Positions 50,901 to 58,283 of a DNA stretch of 64,000 bases are shown piece by piece. The position numbers and the translations under genes are program-made. The DNA comes from Oerskovia douganii (lineage in GTDB: Bacteria > Actinomycetota > Actinomycetes > Actinomycetales > Cellulomonadaceae): the NCBI RefSeq assembly GCF_015142735.1, contig NZ_JACSPN010000004.1, forward strand, positions 23,207-87,206, read 5' to 3'. The notes beneath the pieces were generated by a model. The model ran no database searches, was not told the DNA's origin, and was given only the letters and a program-made list of their open reading frames with translations. Positions within the stretch are counted from its first letter, which is position 1. Every line of letters starts with the position of its first letter.

Positions 50901-52304
50901 GGCCGGTCGACGGCCTTGCGGTCGGTCGCCGTCGCGGGGCTCGACCGGGGGTGGGACGTCCACGTCGTGGCCGAGGCCGCCGACCTCGTCGAGGGTCTGC
51001 GGGACCACCCGCGGTGCGGGACGCTCGTGCCCTTGCACGACCCGCGGCGCGTCGCCCGACTCGTCGACCTGCTGCTGCGCCGCGAGGGTGGGCCTCCGAC
51101 CCTCGTCGTCGTGGACGACGTGGAGGACCTCCGCTCGTCCCTCGCCCGCCTGCCGCAGGGCGCAGGTGACGGCGTGCTCGGCAGGCTGCTCGGCGAGGGG
51201 CCAGCGCGCGGACTCCACGTCGCGGTCGCGGGCAGCAGCCCGGGTCTGGCCGGGCTCGCGCAGCGGGTGGGCCCGCGCCTCGTGCTGTGCTCGGACGCCG
51301 TGCCCGACGACGTCGCGCACGGCGTGCCGTCACGGTTCGCCGGTCGCGGCGGGCGTCCGGGGCGAGCGGTGTGGCTGGGGCCCGGCGGGCCGGTCGAGTG
51401 CCAGGTGGTCGTGGACACCTTCCCGGCGCCCGAGGCCCGGGCGGCCGGGGACGCGGTGCCCGACGACGCGGCACCCGACGACGGCGCGGGGCGCGGCCTT
51501 CCGCTGCGGCTCCTGCCCCTCCCCCGGCACGCTCCCGGGGCAGGGATCCCAGACCGGCCGGGACCTCCGCAGGAGTCGGACGCCCGTGCGGGGCACGTCG
51601 TCGTCGGGCTGGGCGGCGACCACGCGGGCCCGGTCCACCTCGACGTCGCGCGCGGCGCCCTCGTCGTGGGCCCGTCCGGCAGCGGACGCAGCAGCGCGCT
51701 GCTGCTGCTCGCCGACCACGCGCGCGCGACGGGCAGGCTGCGGGCCGTGCTGTCGCGCGACGACCGGTTCGAGCGCCTCGTGCGACATGACGGCGTCGGG
51801 ACGGGCGAGGCCCCTGCCGGGGGCCCGGCCGGGCGCCGCCTCGTCACGGCCGTCGGCCTGCTCCCGCCGCACGAGGTCACGGCCGCCCTCCGGTCGTTGC
51901 CGCAGACGGGCCTGGTCCCTGGTGACGTCGTGGTGGTCGACGACCTCGACCTGGTCGCCCAGTCCTCGCCCGTCGAGGCCGAGGTCCTCACGGAGCTGGC
52001 CAGGGCGGGGGTCGTGCTGCTCGCCTCGGCGTCGACCACCGCAGCGGCGACGGCTCACCGCGGGCCGGTGGCCGAGGTGCGCGGGCGGCAGAGCGGACTC
52101 GTCCTCGCCCCCGAGGAGCGCGGCAGCGGCGACGTGTTCGGTCGTTCGCTGGGCACGGTGGTCGACCCCGACGGCGGCACCCCTGGTCGCGCGGTCGCGG
52201 TCCGCGGCGGTGAGCTCGTGCCCGTCCAGGTCACGGCACCCACGGTGGTGGGCCCGCCGGCGGCGGCCGGGACGATCCCCGTCCCGCGCGCCGGTCCGTC
52301 CTGA
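47922..52304 (+). CDS. FtsK/SpoIIIE-type ATPase with three P-loop modules (EccC-like)
   Basis: A 1460-residue protein. An N-terminal ubiquitin/FHA-like region (about 1-65) and Pro/Arg-rich stretches surround two membrane helices (about 247-290). A full FtsK/SpoIIIE ATPase module follows: GTTGAGKSE (K679), LVDFKGGAGF, VVVVDEFRAL and ATQRPAGAVT. Two further modules have degenerate P-loops in which Lys is replaced by Arg: GRPRSGRST near 990 and GPSGSGRSS near 1250. Three linked ATPases after two helices is the plan of type VII secretion motor EccC. No WXG100, EccB, EccD or mycosin gene is beside it, so it is an orphan in this window. GTG 47922 lacks a clear Shine-Dalgarno sequence. Confidence 0.88.
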   Translation: MRITVHPGVDLDVTPGHRLGDLRPELARVTCRPELASAPLVVDGVPLGEDHRVGTRPLLPGATLHAGQQGPPGRTHPTARTQAASASPAPAPEVAALRAAWHVAVLSGSGCGGLLPLSPRAPLVLGDGTGPSVVVTAVVPRRPWGARPREADLLPRVVVRVRGRTGARTAGRRRRAPGPRVRWEPPGRRARGALRGPARPWRPGHVLRVGTTTYDLRPRPHLEEWGVTSGLPAPEGPGPREGLGPSSLALAITPAVGSLALAASMRQPVFALLALVGPLTLVVPLLLARRRRGRSAGALAPVEGRGGSGATAVPPRALPGTERGAPAPGPDAARAPVLGHLLDRARYPQPCPADLMTGAVAAHHAAETSAPAPGVPGGRPRGAGAPPTTPVLGSAPTSAQAPVPVPAPAAQGARLPDGCVAVVGPREPRLAAARALLLAQVASGAEVVAVVPDDLAPCWSWLRWLPGSRRHPSGPLVRERQADRPVRDARVVVVEVPGEDGAPVAGLSAALEDWWARRDGPDRLILVAADGRAVPAWCRTVLDTTAQAWRLADGTVEPAPLVGVGESWAERYARHVAAAHRLGRWPDGTTAEASADRADPAHPGLAESVSLAALLEAPVTPACGPPAAWVGARWDAAGGAPRPGLAVPLGTDAQGGTVHLDLVRDGPHALVSGTTGAGKSELLQSLVLGLALTTSPRDLAITLVDFKGGAGFGRCVHLPHVVGQVTDLEPGLAGRALAGLRAELRRREHVVAEAGARALDDLPAGVLPRLVVVVDEFRALADDLPEFLPGLLRLAAQGRSLGVHLVLATQRPAGAVTADMRANISLRLALRQIDPGDSRDVIDAPHAALIPANRPGRVVLRRGNEPPLAVQGAHAGTLPTTRAARVRPAERWGSVTALAPGPTADPTDVVSLLVDATVEAASRASLPAHAAPWLPALPGRVRPSDLPGRALPGRASRHELPLALSDLPDEQRRGTVVWRPGDGHLAVVGRPRSGRSTALRSVAVAGLDRGWDVHVVAEAADLVEGLRDHPRCGTLVPLHDPRRVARLVDLLLRREGGPPTLVVVDDVEDLRSSLARLPQGAGDGVLGRLLGEGPARGLHVAVAGSSPGLAGLAQRVGPRLVLCSDAVPDDVAHGVPSRFAGRGGRPGRAVWLGPGGPVECQVVVDTFPAPEARAAGDAVPDDAAPDDGAGRGLPLRLLPLPRHAPGAGIPDRPGPPQESDARAGHVVVGLGGDHAGPVHLDVARGALVVGPSGSGRSSALLLLADHARATGRLRAVLSRDDRFERLVRHDGVGTGEAPAGGPAGRRLVTAVGLLPPHEVTAALRSLPQTGLVPGDVVVVDDLDLVAQSSPVEAEVLTELARAGVVLLASASTTAAATAHRGPVAEVRGRQSGLVLAPEERGSGDVFGRSLGTVVDPDGGTPGRAVAVRGGELVPVQVTAPTVVGPPAAAGTIPVPRAGPS

Positions 52305-52307
52305 CCG

Positions 52308-52781
52308 TCAGCCGTCGGTGCGGACCGAGTCCCTGGTCGTGGCGACCACGACGGGGCGCAGCATGAGCCCCACGAGGACCGTCAGCGCCAGGGCCATGGT
52401 CCCGATCCCGCCCGGGGTGACCTGGTACTGCAGCCAGCTGAAGGCGACCACGACCTGGAGGAGCTGCCAGGTGGCCACGGGGGACCTCGCCCACCGCTGC
52501 CCGCGCAGCAGCCCACGGGCGCTCGCCACGAGGACCGCGGCGACCCCGGCGGCGAACAGGACGAGGAAGATCGAGACCCCGGCCGACAGCGAGCCACCGC
52601 GGAGGAGCTCGACGAGCACGAGCGCCGCGGCCGCGGCGAGCACGAGCGCCTCGACCGCGATGCCCGCGACCACGACCCACAGCGCGGGAGGTCGTGCCCC
52701 GGCCGGGAGCGTCGCCCGCGGGCCGGCTCCCTCCTCGGAGGGGTCGGGGGTGGATTGATTCGGGGTGCTCACAGGTGCCAC
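52308..52781 (-). CDS. Small four-helix membrane protein, unknown function
   Basis: About 157 residues: a Pro/Ser/Glu-rich N-terminal tail, then four hydrophobic segments (WVVVAGIAVEALVLAAAAAL, SAGVSIFLVLFAAGVAAVLV, SPVATWQLLQVVVAF, MALALTVLVGLML) and a short basic C-terminus. I do not recognise a characterised family, although similar small proteins are common in actinobacteria. The GTG at 52781 is preferred because a TACGCT box (52790-52795, minus strand) ends eight bases upstream; GTG 52787 would lie too close to it. Its 3' end is three bases from the FtsK-like gene's stop. Confidence 0.7.
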   Translation of the reverse strand: MAPVSTPNQSTPDPSEEGAGPRATLPAGARPPALWVVVAGIAVEALVLAAAAALVLVELLRGGSLSAGVSIFLVLFAAGVAAVLVASARGLLRGQRWARSPVATWQLLQVVVAFSWLQYQVTPGGIGTMALALTVLVGLMLRPVVVATTRDSVRTDG

Positions 52782-52811
52782 GACCACCCAGCGTACGCGT
52801 GACCAGCACCT

Positions 52812-52895
52812 TCACCGAAGTGTGACCAAGACCTCACGGTTCACCCCGAAGAAACTTTCCGGTAACCCCTTGTGCTGGGCTTCACGAGATGTGAA
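52812..52895. promoter_or_regulatory. Cluster of TCAC/GTGA inverted repeats upstream of whiB1
   Basis: Three dyads lie in the 215-base region upstream of whiB1: TCAC-N6-GTGA at 52812-52825, GTGA-N8-TCAC at 52822-52837 and TTCAC-N5-GTGAA at 52881-52895. CRP/FNR-family regulators bind TGTGA-N6-TCACA, and mycobacterial whiB1 is known to be CRP-controlled; these spacings are not the exact consensus, so the identity of the binding protein is open. Confidence 0.4.
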
Positions 52896-53002
52896 CCTAG
52901 TTCAAGCATCAATTACCCCCCACCTGAGCATGAAGCCCTTTGTGGACGTGCGTCCGACACATTCACATTGAGGCCTTGCTCGCCATGCCAAGGAGACCTC
53001 AC

Positions 53003-53251
53003 ATGGACTGGCGCCACCGCGCTGCCTGCCTGGAAGAAGACCCGGAGCTGTTCTTCCCGATCGGGAACACCGGCCCTGCTCTTCTCCAGATCGAAGAGGC
53101 GAAGGCCGTGTGCCGCCGCTGCGACGTCGTCGACACCTGCCTCAAGTGGGCACTCGAGTCCGGCCAGGACGCGGGCGTCTGGGGTGGCCTGTCCGAGGAC
53201 GAGCGGCGCGCTCTCAAGCGTCGCACGGCTCGCGCCCGCCGCGCAGGCTGA
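53003..53251 (+). CDS. whiB1: WhiB-family iron-sulfur regulator, WhiB1 type
   Basis: An 82-residue WhiB protein with the four cluster-binding cysteines C9, C37, C40 and C46, the GVWGG turn and a basic C-terminus (RRALKRRTARARR). Its start MDWRHRAACLEEDPELFFP and overall length closely match WhiB1, the essential nitric-oxide-responsive 4Fe-4S regulator of actinobacteria. AAGGAG lies eight bases before ATG 53003. The gene is convergent with pdtaS, the same neighbourhood as Rv3219/Rv3220c of Mycobacterium tuberculosis, which supports orthology. Confidence 0.95.
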   Translation: MDWRHRAACLEEDPELFFPIGNTGPALLQIEEAKAVCRRCDVVDTCLKWALESGQDAGVWGGLSEDERRALKRRTARARRAG

Positions 53252-53269
53252 GCTTCACATACTTTTCTC

Positions 53270-53305
53270 ATAAAGGGCCGTCACCTGCAGGTGACGGCCC
53301 TTTAT
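53270..53305. terminator. Palindromic terminator between whiB1 and pdtaS
   Basis: A perfect 36-base palindrome, ATAAAGGGCC... to ...GGCCCTTTAT, with an A-rich start and T-rich end, so it can act in both directions for the convergent genes. Confidence 0.9.
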
Positions 53306-53359
53306 GTTGCCCTCGGGAAGGCAATTGTGCCCGCCGGTCCTCGCCGCCGGGCACCCGGG

Positions 53360-54856
53360 TCATCCCTGCCGCGAGCCACCGCCGTCACGCAGGACGAGCT
53401 CCAGGACGACCTGTGTCCCACCCCCTGGACGGGCGGACCACTCGATCGTCCCGCCCAGCTCGTTGGTGACGAGCGTCGCGACGATCTGCGACCCCAGCCC
53501 GCTCTTCTTGGGCTTCTCCGACGGGTCCGTCCCCGGCACCCCCATGCCCACGCCGTCGTCCGCGACCACGATCCTCAGCGCCGAGCCGCTGCGCCGGGCG
53601 TCGATCTCGACCGTCCCGTCCTTGCGCCCCGCGAGCCCGTGCTCGACCGCGTTCGTCACGAGCTCGGTGAGGACGAGCGCGAGCGGGGTCGCATCCTCGG
53701 CCGGGACCAGCCCGAAGCTGCCGGTCTGCACGGTGCGGACCTTGGTGTCGGCCGACGCGACGTCCGCGGCCAGGCGCAGCGCCCGCCCGCCCATGTCGTC
53801 GAACTCGACCTCCTCGTCGAGGGTCTGCGACAGGGTCTCGTGGACCAGCGCGATGGTCGCGACCCGACGCATGGCCTCCTCGAGCGCGGCGCGCGCCTCG
53901 GGGACGTCCATGCGGCGCGCCTGCAGGCGCAGGAGCGCCGCGACGGTCTGCAGGTTGTTCTTGACGCGGTGGTGGATCTCCCGGATGGTCGCGTCCTTGG
54001 TGATGAGCTCGCGCTCCCGGCGGCGCAGCTCTGACACGTCGCGGCACAGCAGCACCGCACCGATCCGCTGCCCCGACTCGGTGAGCGGCAGCGCACGCAA
54101 GGACAGCGCGACCCCTCGCGCCTCGATGTCCGTGCGCCAGGGCGCACGGCCCATGACGACGAGCGGCAGGGACTCGTCGACCGGGGTCTGGTGCTCGATC
54201 AGGTCGGTCGTGACCTCGATGAGCGAGCGCCCGACCAGGGGGCCGATCACGCCGAGCCGGTGGAAGCAGCTCAGGGCGTTGGGGCTCGCGTACAGGACCT
54301 CGCCCTCGGAGTTGAGCCGGATCAGACCGTCTCCCACACGAGGCGCACCTCGCCGCGGCCCGGTCGCCGCGTTCGGCGCGGGGAACTCGCCGCGCGAGAC
54401 CATGGCGATGAGGTCGTCGGCGGCCTCGACGTAGTTGAGCTCGAGCCGGCTGGGCGTCCGGCCGCTGCCGAGGTTGGTCTGACGGGCCACGACGGCGATC
54501 GCGCGACCGTTGTGCACGACGGGGATGGCCTCCTCGCGCACCGCGTAGGCCCCGAACCAGCGCGGCTCGCGCGACCGCTGCGAGCGGGCCTCCGAGAGGG
54601 CGCGCTCGAGCTGGGGGCGCTGCCCGTCGGGGGCGAGGGAGCCGACGATGTCGTCGTAGTGCACCGTGGCGCCCGTGCTGGGCCGGCACTGGGACACCGC
54701 GACGAAGTTCCCGTCACCCGTGGGCAGCCACAGGACGAGGTCGGCGAACGCCAGGTCGGAGATGACCTGCCAGTCGCCGACGAGGAGGTGCAGCCACTCG
54801 TTGTCGGCAGGCGACAGCTCGGCGTGGCGGGAGATCAAGTCACTCATGGCAGACAC
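53360..54856 (-). CDS. pdtaS: Sensor histidine kinase PdtaS (HisKA_2)
   Basis: A 498-residue soluble kinase: an N-terminal GAF-like domain (about 1-150), a PAS-like domain (about 170-275), then HisKA_2 with IREIHHRVKNNLQTVAALL (His295/His296) and a HATPase domain with ELVTNAVEHGLAG and DDGVGMGVPG. PdtaS phosphorylates the RNA-binding antiterminator PdtaR, which is not in this window. Synteny with whiB1 is the same as in mycobacteria. GTG 54856 is chosen because a TACGCT box ends seven bases upstream; an ATG three codons later is the alternative. Confidence 0.92.
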   Translation of the reverse strand: MSAMSDLISRHAELSPADNEWLHLLVGDWQVISDLAFADLVLWLPTGDGNFVAVSQCRPSTGATVHYDDIVGSLAPDGQRPQLERALSEARSQRSREPRWFGAYAVREEAIPVVHNGRAIAVVARQTNLGSGRTPSRLELNYVEAADDLIAMVSRGEFPAPNAATGPRRGAPRVGDGLIRLNSEGEVLYASPNALSCFHRLGVIGPLVGRSLIEVTTDLIEHQTPVDESLPLVVMGRAPWRTDIEARGVALSLRALPLTESGQRIGAVLLCRDVSELRRRERELITKDATIREIHHRVKNNLQTVAALLRLQARRMDVPEARAALEEAMRRVATIALVHETLSQTLDEEVEFDDMGGRALRLAADVASADTKVRTVQTGSFGLVPAEDATPLALVLTELVTNAVEHGLAGRKDGTVEIDARRSGSALRIVVADDGVGMGVPGTDPSEKPKKSGLGSQIVATLVTNELGGTIEWSARPGGGTQVVLELVLRDGGGSRQG

Positions 54857-54863
54857 GGGCTCC

Positions 54864-54869
54864 AGCGTA
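54864..54869 (-). promoter_or_regulatory. -10 box (TACGCT) of leaderless pdtaS
   Basis: On the minus strand TACGCT ends seven bases before the GTG of pdtaS. The divergent gene has a TAGAGT box at 54913-54918 with a leader of about 45 bases. Confidence 0.5.
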
Positions 54870-54970
54870 CGCAGGTGCGGGCGTCTTCACGGGATCGGGG
54901 CGCTTCCTTGGGTAGAGTCTGACGTCCTGGCGCACCTTGCGCGCCGGTCAGCGCGTCCCGAGGAGATCCT

Positions 54971-55477
54971 GTGCACCTGAGCGTCGATCTGCACTACCCC
55001 GCCGGCCTCGACGACGTCACCCGGATGCTCGCGAGCGAGGCGTTCGTCCGGTGGCGCGCACAGCGCACGGGGGGCCCGCAGAGCCTCGTGGACCTTGCCG
55101 ACGTGACGGGGTCGGTCGACGAGGGCTTCTCGGTGGTCGTCCGGCGCACGCTGCCCACGGACCAGATCCCGGCACACCTTCGTGCGTTCGTCGGCAACGC
55201 GCTCGAGGTCCGCCAGGCGGAGGTCTGGGAGCCCGCCACGGACGGCAGGCGGCGCGGCACGGTCTCGCTCGAGATCACGGGGGCCCCGGTCAGGATGACC
55301 GGGACGGTCTCGCTCGAGCAGCTGCCGGACGGACGCACCCGCCACTCGTACGAGGGCGAGCTCAAGGCCACGGTCCCGCTGTTCGCAGCCGCGGTCGAGG
55401 AGGCCGCGGCAGGAGCGGTCCGGGCGACCCTCGAGTCCGAGGAGCAGGCCGGCGTGGAGTGGCTCACGGCCCCCTGA
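54971..55477 (+). CDS. DUF2505 family protein
   Basis: A 168-residue cytoplasmic protein of the DUF2505 family, whose members have a START/SRPBCC-like fold. The sequence alternates strands and short helices (VDLHYPAGLDDVTRML, GTVSLEQLPDGRTRHSYEGELKATVPL) and ends in a helix near VEEAAAGAVRATLESE. AGGAG lies five bases before GTG 54971. It is divergent from pdtaS as in related actinobacteria; no specific function is known, lipid or small-molecule binding being a guess from the fold. Confidence 0.8.
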   Translation: MHLSVDLHYPAGLDDVTRMLASEAFVRWRAQRTGGPQSLVDLADVTGSVDEGFSVVVRRTLPTDQIPAHLRAFVGNALEVRQAEVWEPATDGRRRGTVSLEITGAPVRMTGTVSLEQLPDGRTRHSYEGELKATVPLFAAAVEEAAAGAVRATLESEEQAGVEWLTAP

Positions 55478-55584
55478 GCGGCCCGCAGCAGCCCGGCGCA
55501 ATCCCTTCCAGGCGGTCGGTAACCGATAACGATTCGGGCACGCGATCTGGCACCAAAACGCTCTGACCTGCGAGGACATTCGCG

Positions 55585-55598
55585 TGGGAGCGTTTCCA
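55585..55598 (+). promoter_or_regulatory. CebR-like operator 1 (TGGGAGCGTTTCCA)
   Basis: A 14-bp near-palindrome matching the CebR consensus TGGGAGCGCTCCCA at 11 of 14 positions. It lies upstream of the presumed -35 box. Confidence 0.7.
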
Positions 55599-55621
55599 CA
55601 CCTCTGTGTCATCTCGCGAGG

Positions 55622-55651
55622 TTGACATCCGAAGAAGCCACCGGCAACCAT
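55622..55651 (+). promoter_or_regulatory. Promoter of the cellobiose operon
   Basis: TTGACA at 55622-55627 is followed after an 18-base spacer by AACCAT at 55646-55651. The start point would fall just upstream of operator 2, so a bound repressor would block initiation or early elongation. Confidence 0.45.
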
Positions 55652-55663
55652 CGTGGCACCTCG

Positions 55664-55677
55664 TGGAAGCGCTACCA
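55664..55677 (+). promoter_or_regulatory. CebR-like operator 2 (TGGAAGCGCTACCA)
   Basis: Two mismatches to TGGGAGCGCTCCCA. It lies just downstream of the predicted transcription start. Confidence 0.75.
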
Positions 55678-55688
55678 CTCAGTGAGGA

Positions 55689-55702
55689 TGGGAGCGCTGC
55701 CA
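55689..55702 (+). promoter_or_regulatory. CebR-like operator 3 (TGGGAGCGCTGCCA)
   Basis: One mismatch to the CebR consensus and the best match of the three. Centre-to-centre distance to operator 2 is 25 bases. Confidence 0.8.
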
Positions 55703-55727
55703 TCCGATCACCGACAAGGGAGTCACC

Positions 55728-57053
55728 GTGCTGAGCAGCACTCGTTCGACCCGTTCCCGGACCACCGTCGCAGTCGCCGGACTCGCGACCCTCGCCCTGA
55801 CCCTGACCGCGTGCTCGTCGGGCTCCGGCGGGTCCGACGACGACACCGCCGCCGGCGGGAAGATCACCCTGACCGTCGCGACGTTCAACGACTTCGGCTA
55901 CACCCAGGAGCTCCTCGACGCCTACACCGCTGAGCACCCGGACGTCGAGGTCAAGCAGACCAAGGCCGCCAAGGCCGAGGACGCCCGGACCAACATGACG
56001 ACCAAGCTCGCCGCCGGCGGCGAGGGCCTGGCCGACATCGAGGCCATCGAGGTCGACTGGCTCCCCGAGCTCATGGAGTACCCCGACCTCTTCACGGACC
56101 TCGCCGACCCCGCGCTCGACGGTCGCTGGGTCGACTGGAAGGTCCAGCAGGCCACGACCACCGACGGCAAGGTCATCGGCTACGGCACCGACATCGGCCC
56201 GAGCGCGATCTGCTACCGCGGCGACCTGTTCGAGGCCGCCGGGCTGCCCTCCGACCCGGCCGCGGTCGCCGAGCTCCTCGGCGGCGCCGACGCCACCTGG
56301 GACGACTACTTCGCCGCGGGCACGGCGTTCAAGGCCGCGGGCGGCGGCGCCTGGTACGACAGCGCGATGTCGATCTACCAGGGCATGGTCAACCAGATCG
56401 ACAACGCCTACGAGGAGTCCGACGGCACGCCCAAGGACCTCTCGACGAACACCGAGATCCAGGACATCTACACGACCGTCGTCGAGCAGTCGACCACGAA
56501 CGGCCTGTCCGCCGGCCTCGAGCAGTGGAGCCCCGACTGGGACGCCGCGTTCCAGAACAACGGCTTCGCGACCATGATCTGCCCCGCGTGGATGACCGGA
56601 CCGGTCGAGGAGCGCTCGGGCGGCGTGACCGGCTGGAACGTCGCTGACGTCTTCCCCGGCGGCGGCCTCAACTGGGGCGGCTCGTTCCTCACGGTGCCCG
56701 CCTCCGGCAAGAACGCCGAGGCCGCCAAGGAGCTCGCCGCCTGGCTGACCGACCCGGCCCAGCAGACCACGGCCTTCGAGAACGCCGGCACCTTCCCCTC
56801 GCAGATCGAGGCGCAGGAGTCCGAGGCCGTGCAGACGTTCACCAACGACTTCTTCAACGCGGCTCCCGTCGGCAGCATCTTCGTGAACCGTGCTCTCGCG
56901 ATCGACGGTGCCCCGTTCAAGGGCGCCAACTACTTCTCGATCCACCAGACCGTCCAGGACGCCATCAAGCGCGTCGACGTCGAGAAGACCGACGAGGCCA
57001 AGGCCTCGTGGGACAAGGCCGTCCAGGCCTTCAAGGACCTGGGCCTGAGCTGA
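55728..57053 (+). CDS. cebE: Cellobiose/cello-oligosaccharide ABC transporter binding lipoprotein
   Basis: A 441-residue extracellular solute-binding protein (family 1). The signal sequence ends in lipobox LTAC with Cys29, followed by a Ser/Gly/Asp-rich linker and a two-lobe binding domain. AAGGGAG lies five bases before GTG 55728. It heads an operon with two permeases and a GH1 beta-glucosidase, under three CebR-like operators, so cellobiose or short cello-oligosaccharides are the expected ligands. The partner ATPase (MsiK type) is not encoded here and is presumably shared from elsewhere, as in Streptomyces. Confidence 0.88.
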   Translation: MLSSTRSTRSRTTVAVAGLATLALTLTACSSGSGGSDDDTAAGGKITLTVATFNDFGYTQELLDAYTAEHPDVEVKQTKAAKAEDARTNMTTKLAAGGEGLADIEAIEVDWLPELMEYPDLFTDLADPALDGRWVDWKVQQATTTDGKVIGYGTDIGPSAICYRGDLFEAAGLPSDPAAVAELLGGADATWDDYFAAGTAFKAAGGGAWYDSAMSIYQGMVNQIDNAYEESDGTPKDLSTNTEIQDIYTTVVEQSTTNGLSAGLEQWSPDWDAAFQNNGFATMICPAWMTGPVEERSGGVTGWNVADVFPGGGLNWGGSFLTVPASGKNAEAAKELAAWLTDPAQQTTAFENAGTFPSQIEAQESEAVQTFTNDFFNAAPVGSIFVNRALAIDGAPFKGANYFSIHQTVQDAIKRVDVEKTDEAKASWDKAVQAFKDLGLS

Positions 57054-57057
57054 TCCG

Positions 57058-57093
57058 GCGCGGGGGGCCCGGGGGGGGCCCCCCCCCCCGCGC
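57058..57093 (+). other. G/C homopolymer hairpin between cebE and cebF
   Basis: GCGCGGGGGG at 57058-57067 can pair with CCCCCCGCGC at 57084-57093; inside lie a run of 8 G (57071-57078) and a run of 11 C (57079-57089). It follows the binding-protein stop by four bases and may stabilise or partly terminate the message so that cebE is made in excess. The long C run is also a place where sequencing length errors occur. Confidence 0.55.
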
Positions 57094-57155
57094 ACCCACC
57101 CCCCAGCCGCCGTCGGGCACCACGTCCCCAACCCGACCCAGCACAGGAAAGTCGG

Positions 57156-58283
57156 ATGAGCGTCCTCACTCCCACCCAGCCCAACCAGGGCCTCGACGGA
57201 CCGCCGCGCCCCACCGCGCGCCGCGTCGGTTTCTCCCAGCGCCTCGGTCGCTGGGACGTCAAGCTCTCCCCCTACCTCTACATCTCCCCGTTCTTCATCC
57301 TGTTCGCCGTCACCGGCCTCTTCCCCCTGGCGTACACCGCGTTCGTGTCCGTCCACGAGTGGAACCTGCTGGGCGGGCAGGGAGAGTTCGTCGGGTTCCA
57401 GAACTTCGTCGACGTCCTCGCGCAGCCCACCTTCTGGAAGTCGCTGCGCAACACGTTCTCGATCTTCGTGCTGTCCTCCGTCCCGCAGGTGATCTGCGCG
57501 ATCATCATCGCGGCCCTGCTCGACCAGAACCTGCGCGCCGCGACCTTCTGGCGCATGGGCGTCCTGCTGCCCTACGTCGTGGCCCCCATCGCCGTCAGCC
57601 TCATCTTCGGCCGCCTGTTCGCGGACCAGTACGGCCTCATCAACGGCCTGCTCGGCGTGATCGGCGTCGACCCGATCCGCTGGCACGCCGACGCGTTCGC
57701 GAGCCACGTCGCCATCGCGTCGATGGTCAACTTCCGCTGGACCGGCTACAACGCGCTCATCTTCCTCGCCGCGATGCAGGCCGTCCCGCGCGAGCTCTAC
57801 GAGGCCGCGATCATCGACGGCGCGGGCCGCTTCCGCCAGTTCTTCTCCGTGACCGTCCCGCAGATCCGGGCCACGATCATCTTCGTCATCATCACCTCGA
57901 CCATCGGCGGCCTGCAGATCTTCGACGAGGTCCGCGCGTTCGACGCCCAGGGCCTCGGCGGCGCCGACCGGCAGTGGATGACGACCGTCCTCTACCTGTA
58001 CGACGTCGCGTGGGGCAACCAGAAGAACTTCGGCCGCGCGGCCGCGATCGCCTGGATCCTGTTCATCGTCATCCTGCTCATCGGCCTCGTGAACTTCGCG
58101 ATCACGCGCAGCATCTCGACGTCGGGCCCCAGCAAGAAGGCACCACGCGCCGTCCAGCGCGCCCGACGCAAGGCCGCGGCGGCCGCCGTCCGCGCCCAGA
58201 ACGCGTCCCGCCAGCGCACCGGCACACCACCCCGCCGACCCAGCGCCCCCACCGGCGCACCGAACGAACGGAAGAAGCGATGA
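57156..58283 (+). CDS. cebF: Sugar ABC transporter permease 1
   Basis: A 375-residue MalF-type permease with six membrane segments (first near LYISPFFILFAVTGLF) and the ATPase-contact EAA loop, here ELYEAAIIDGAGRFRQFFSVTVP. An Arg/Pro/Ala-rich cytoplasmic tail of about 60 residues at the C-terminus is unusual. AGGAAAG precedes ATG 57156. It forms the channel with CebG; its stop overlaps cebG by four bases. Confidence 0.92.
   Translation: MSVLTPTQPNQGLDGPPRPTARRVGFSQRLGRWDVKLSPYLYISPFFILFAVTGLFPLAYTAFVSVHEWNLLGGQGEFVGFQNFVDVLAQPTFWKSLRNTFSIFVLSSVPQVICAIIIAALLDQNLRAATFWRMGVLLPYVVAPIAVSLIFGRLFADQYGLINGLLGVIGVDPIRWHADAFASHVAIASMVNFRWTGYNALIFLAAMQAVPRELYEAAIIDGAGRFRQFFSVTVPQIRATIIFVIITSTIGGLQIFDEVRAFDAQGLGGADRQWMTTVLYLYDVAWGNQKNFGRAAAIAWILFIVILLIGLVNFAITRSISTSGPSKKAPRAVQRARRKAAAAAVRAQNASRQRTGTPPRRPSAPTGAPNERKKR

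Noticed and set aside
48246..51320. A second long minus-strand frame antisense to the FtsK-like gene
   Set aside because: No recognisable motif, skewed composition, and complete overlap with a gene carrying intact ATPase motifs.
57058..57093. The G8/C11 run considered as a frameshift site or broken gene end
   Set aside because: It lies between two intact genes and changes neither reading frame. It is kept only as a structure and possible sequence-quality issue.
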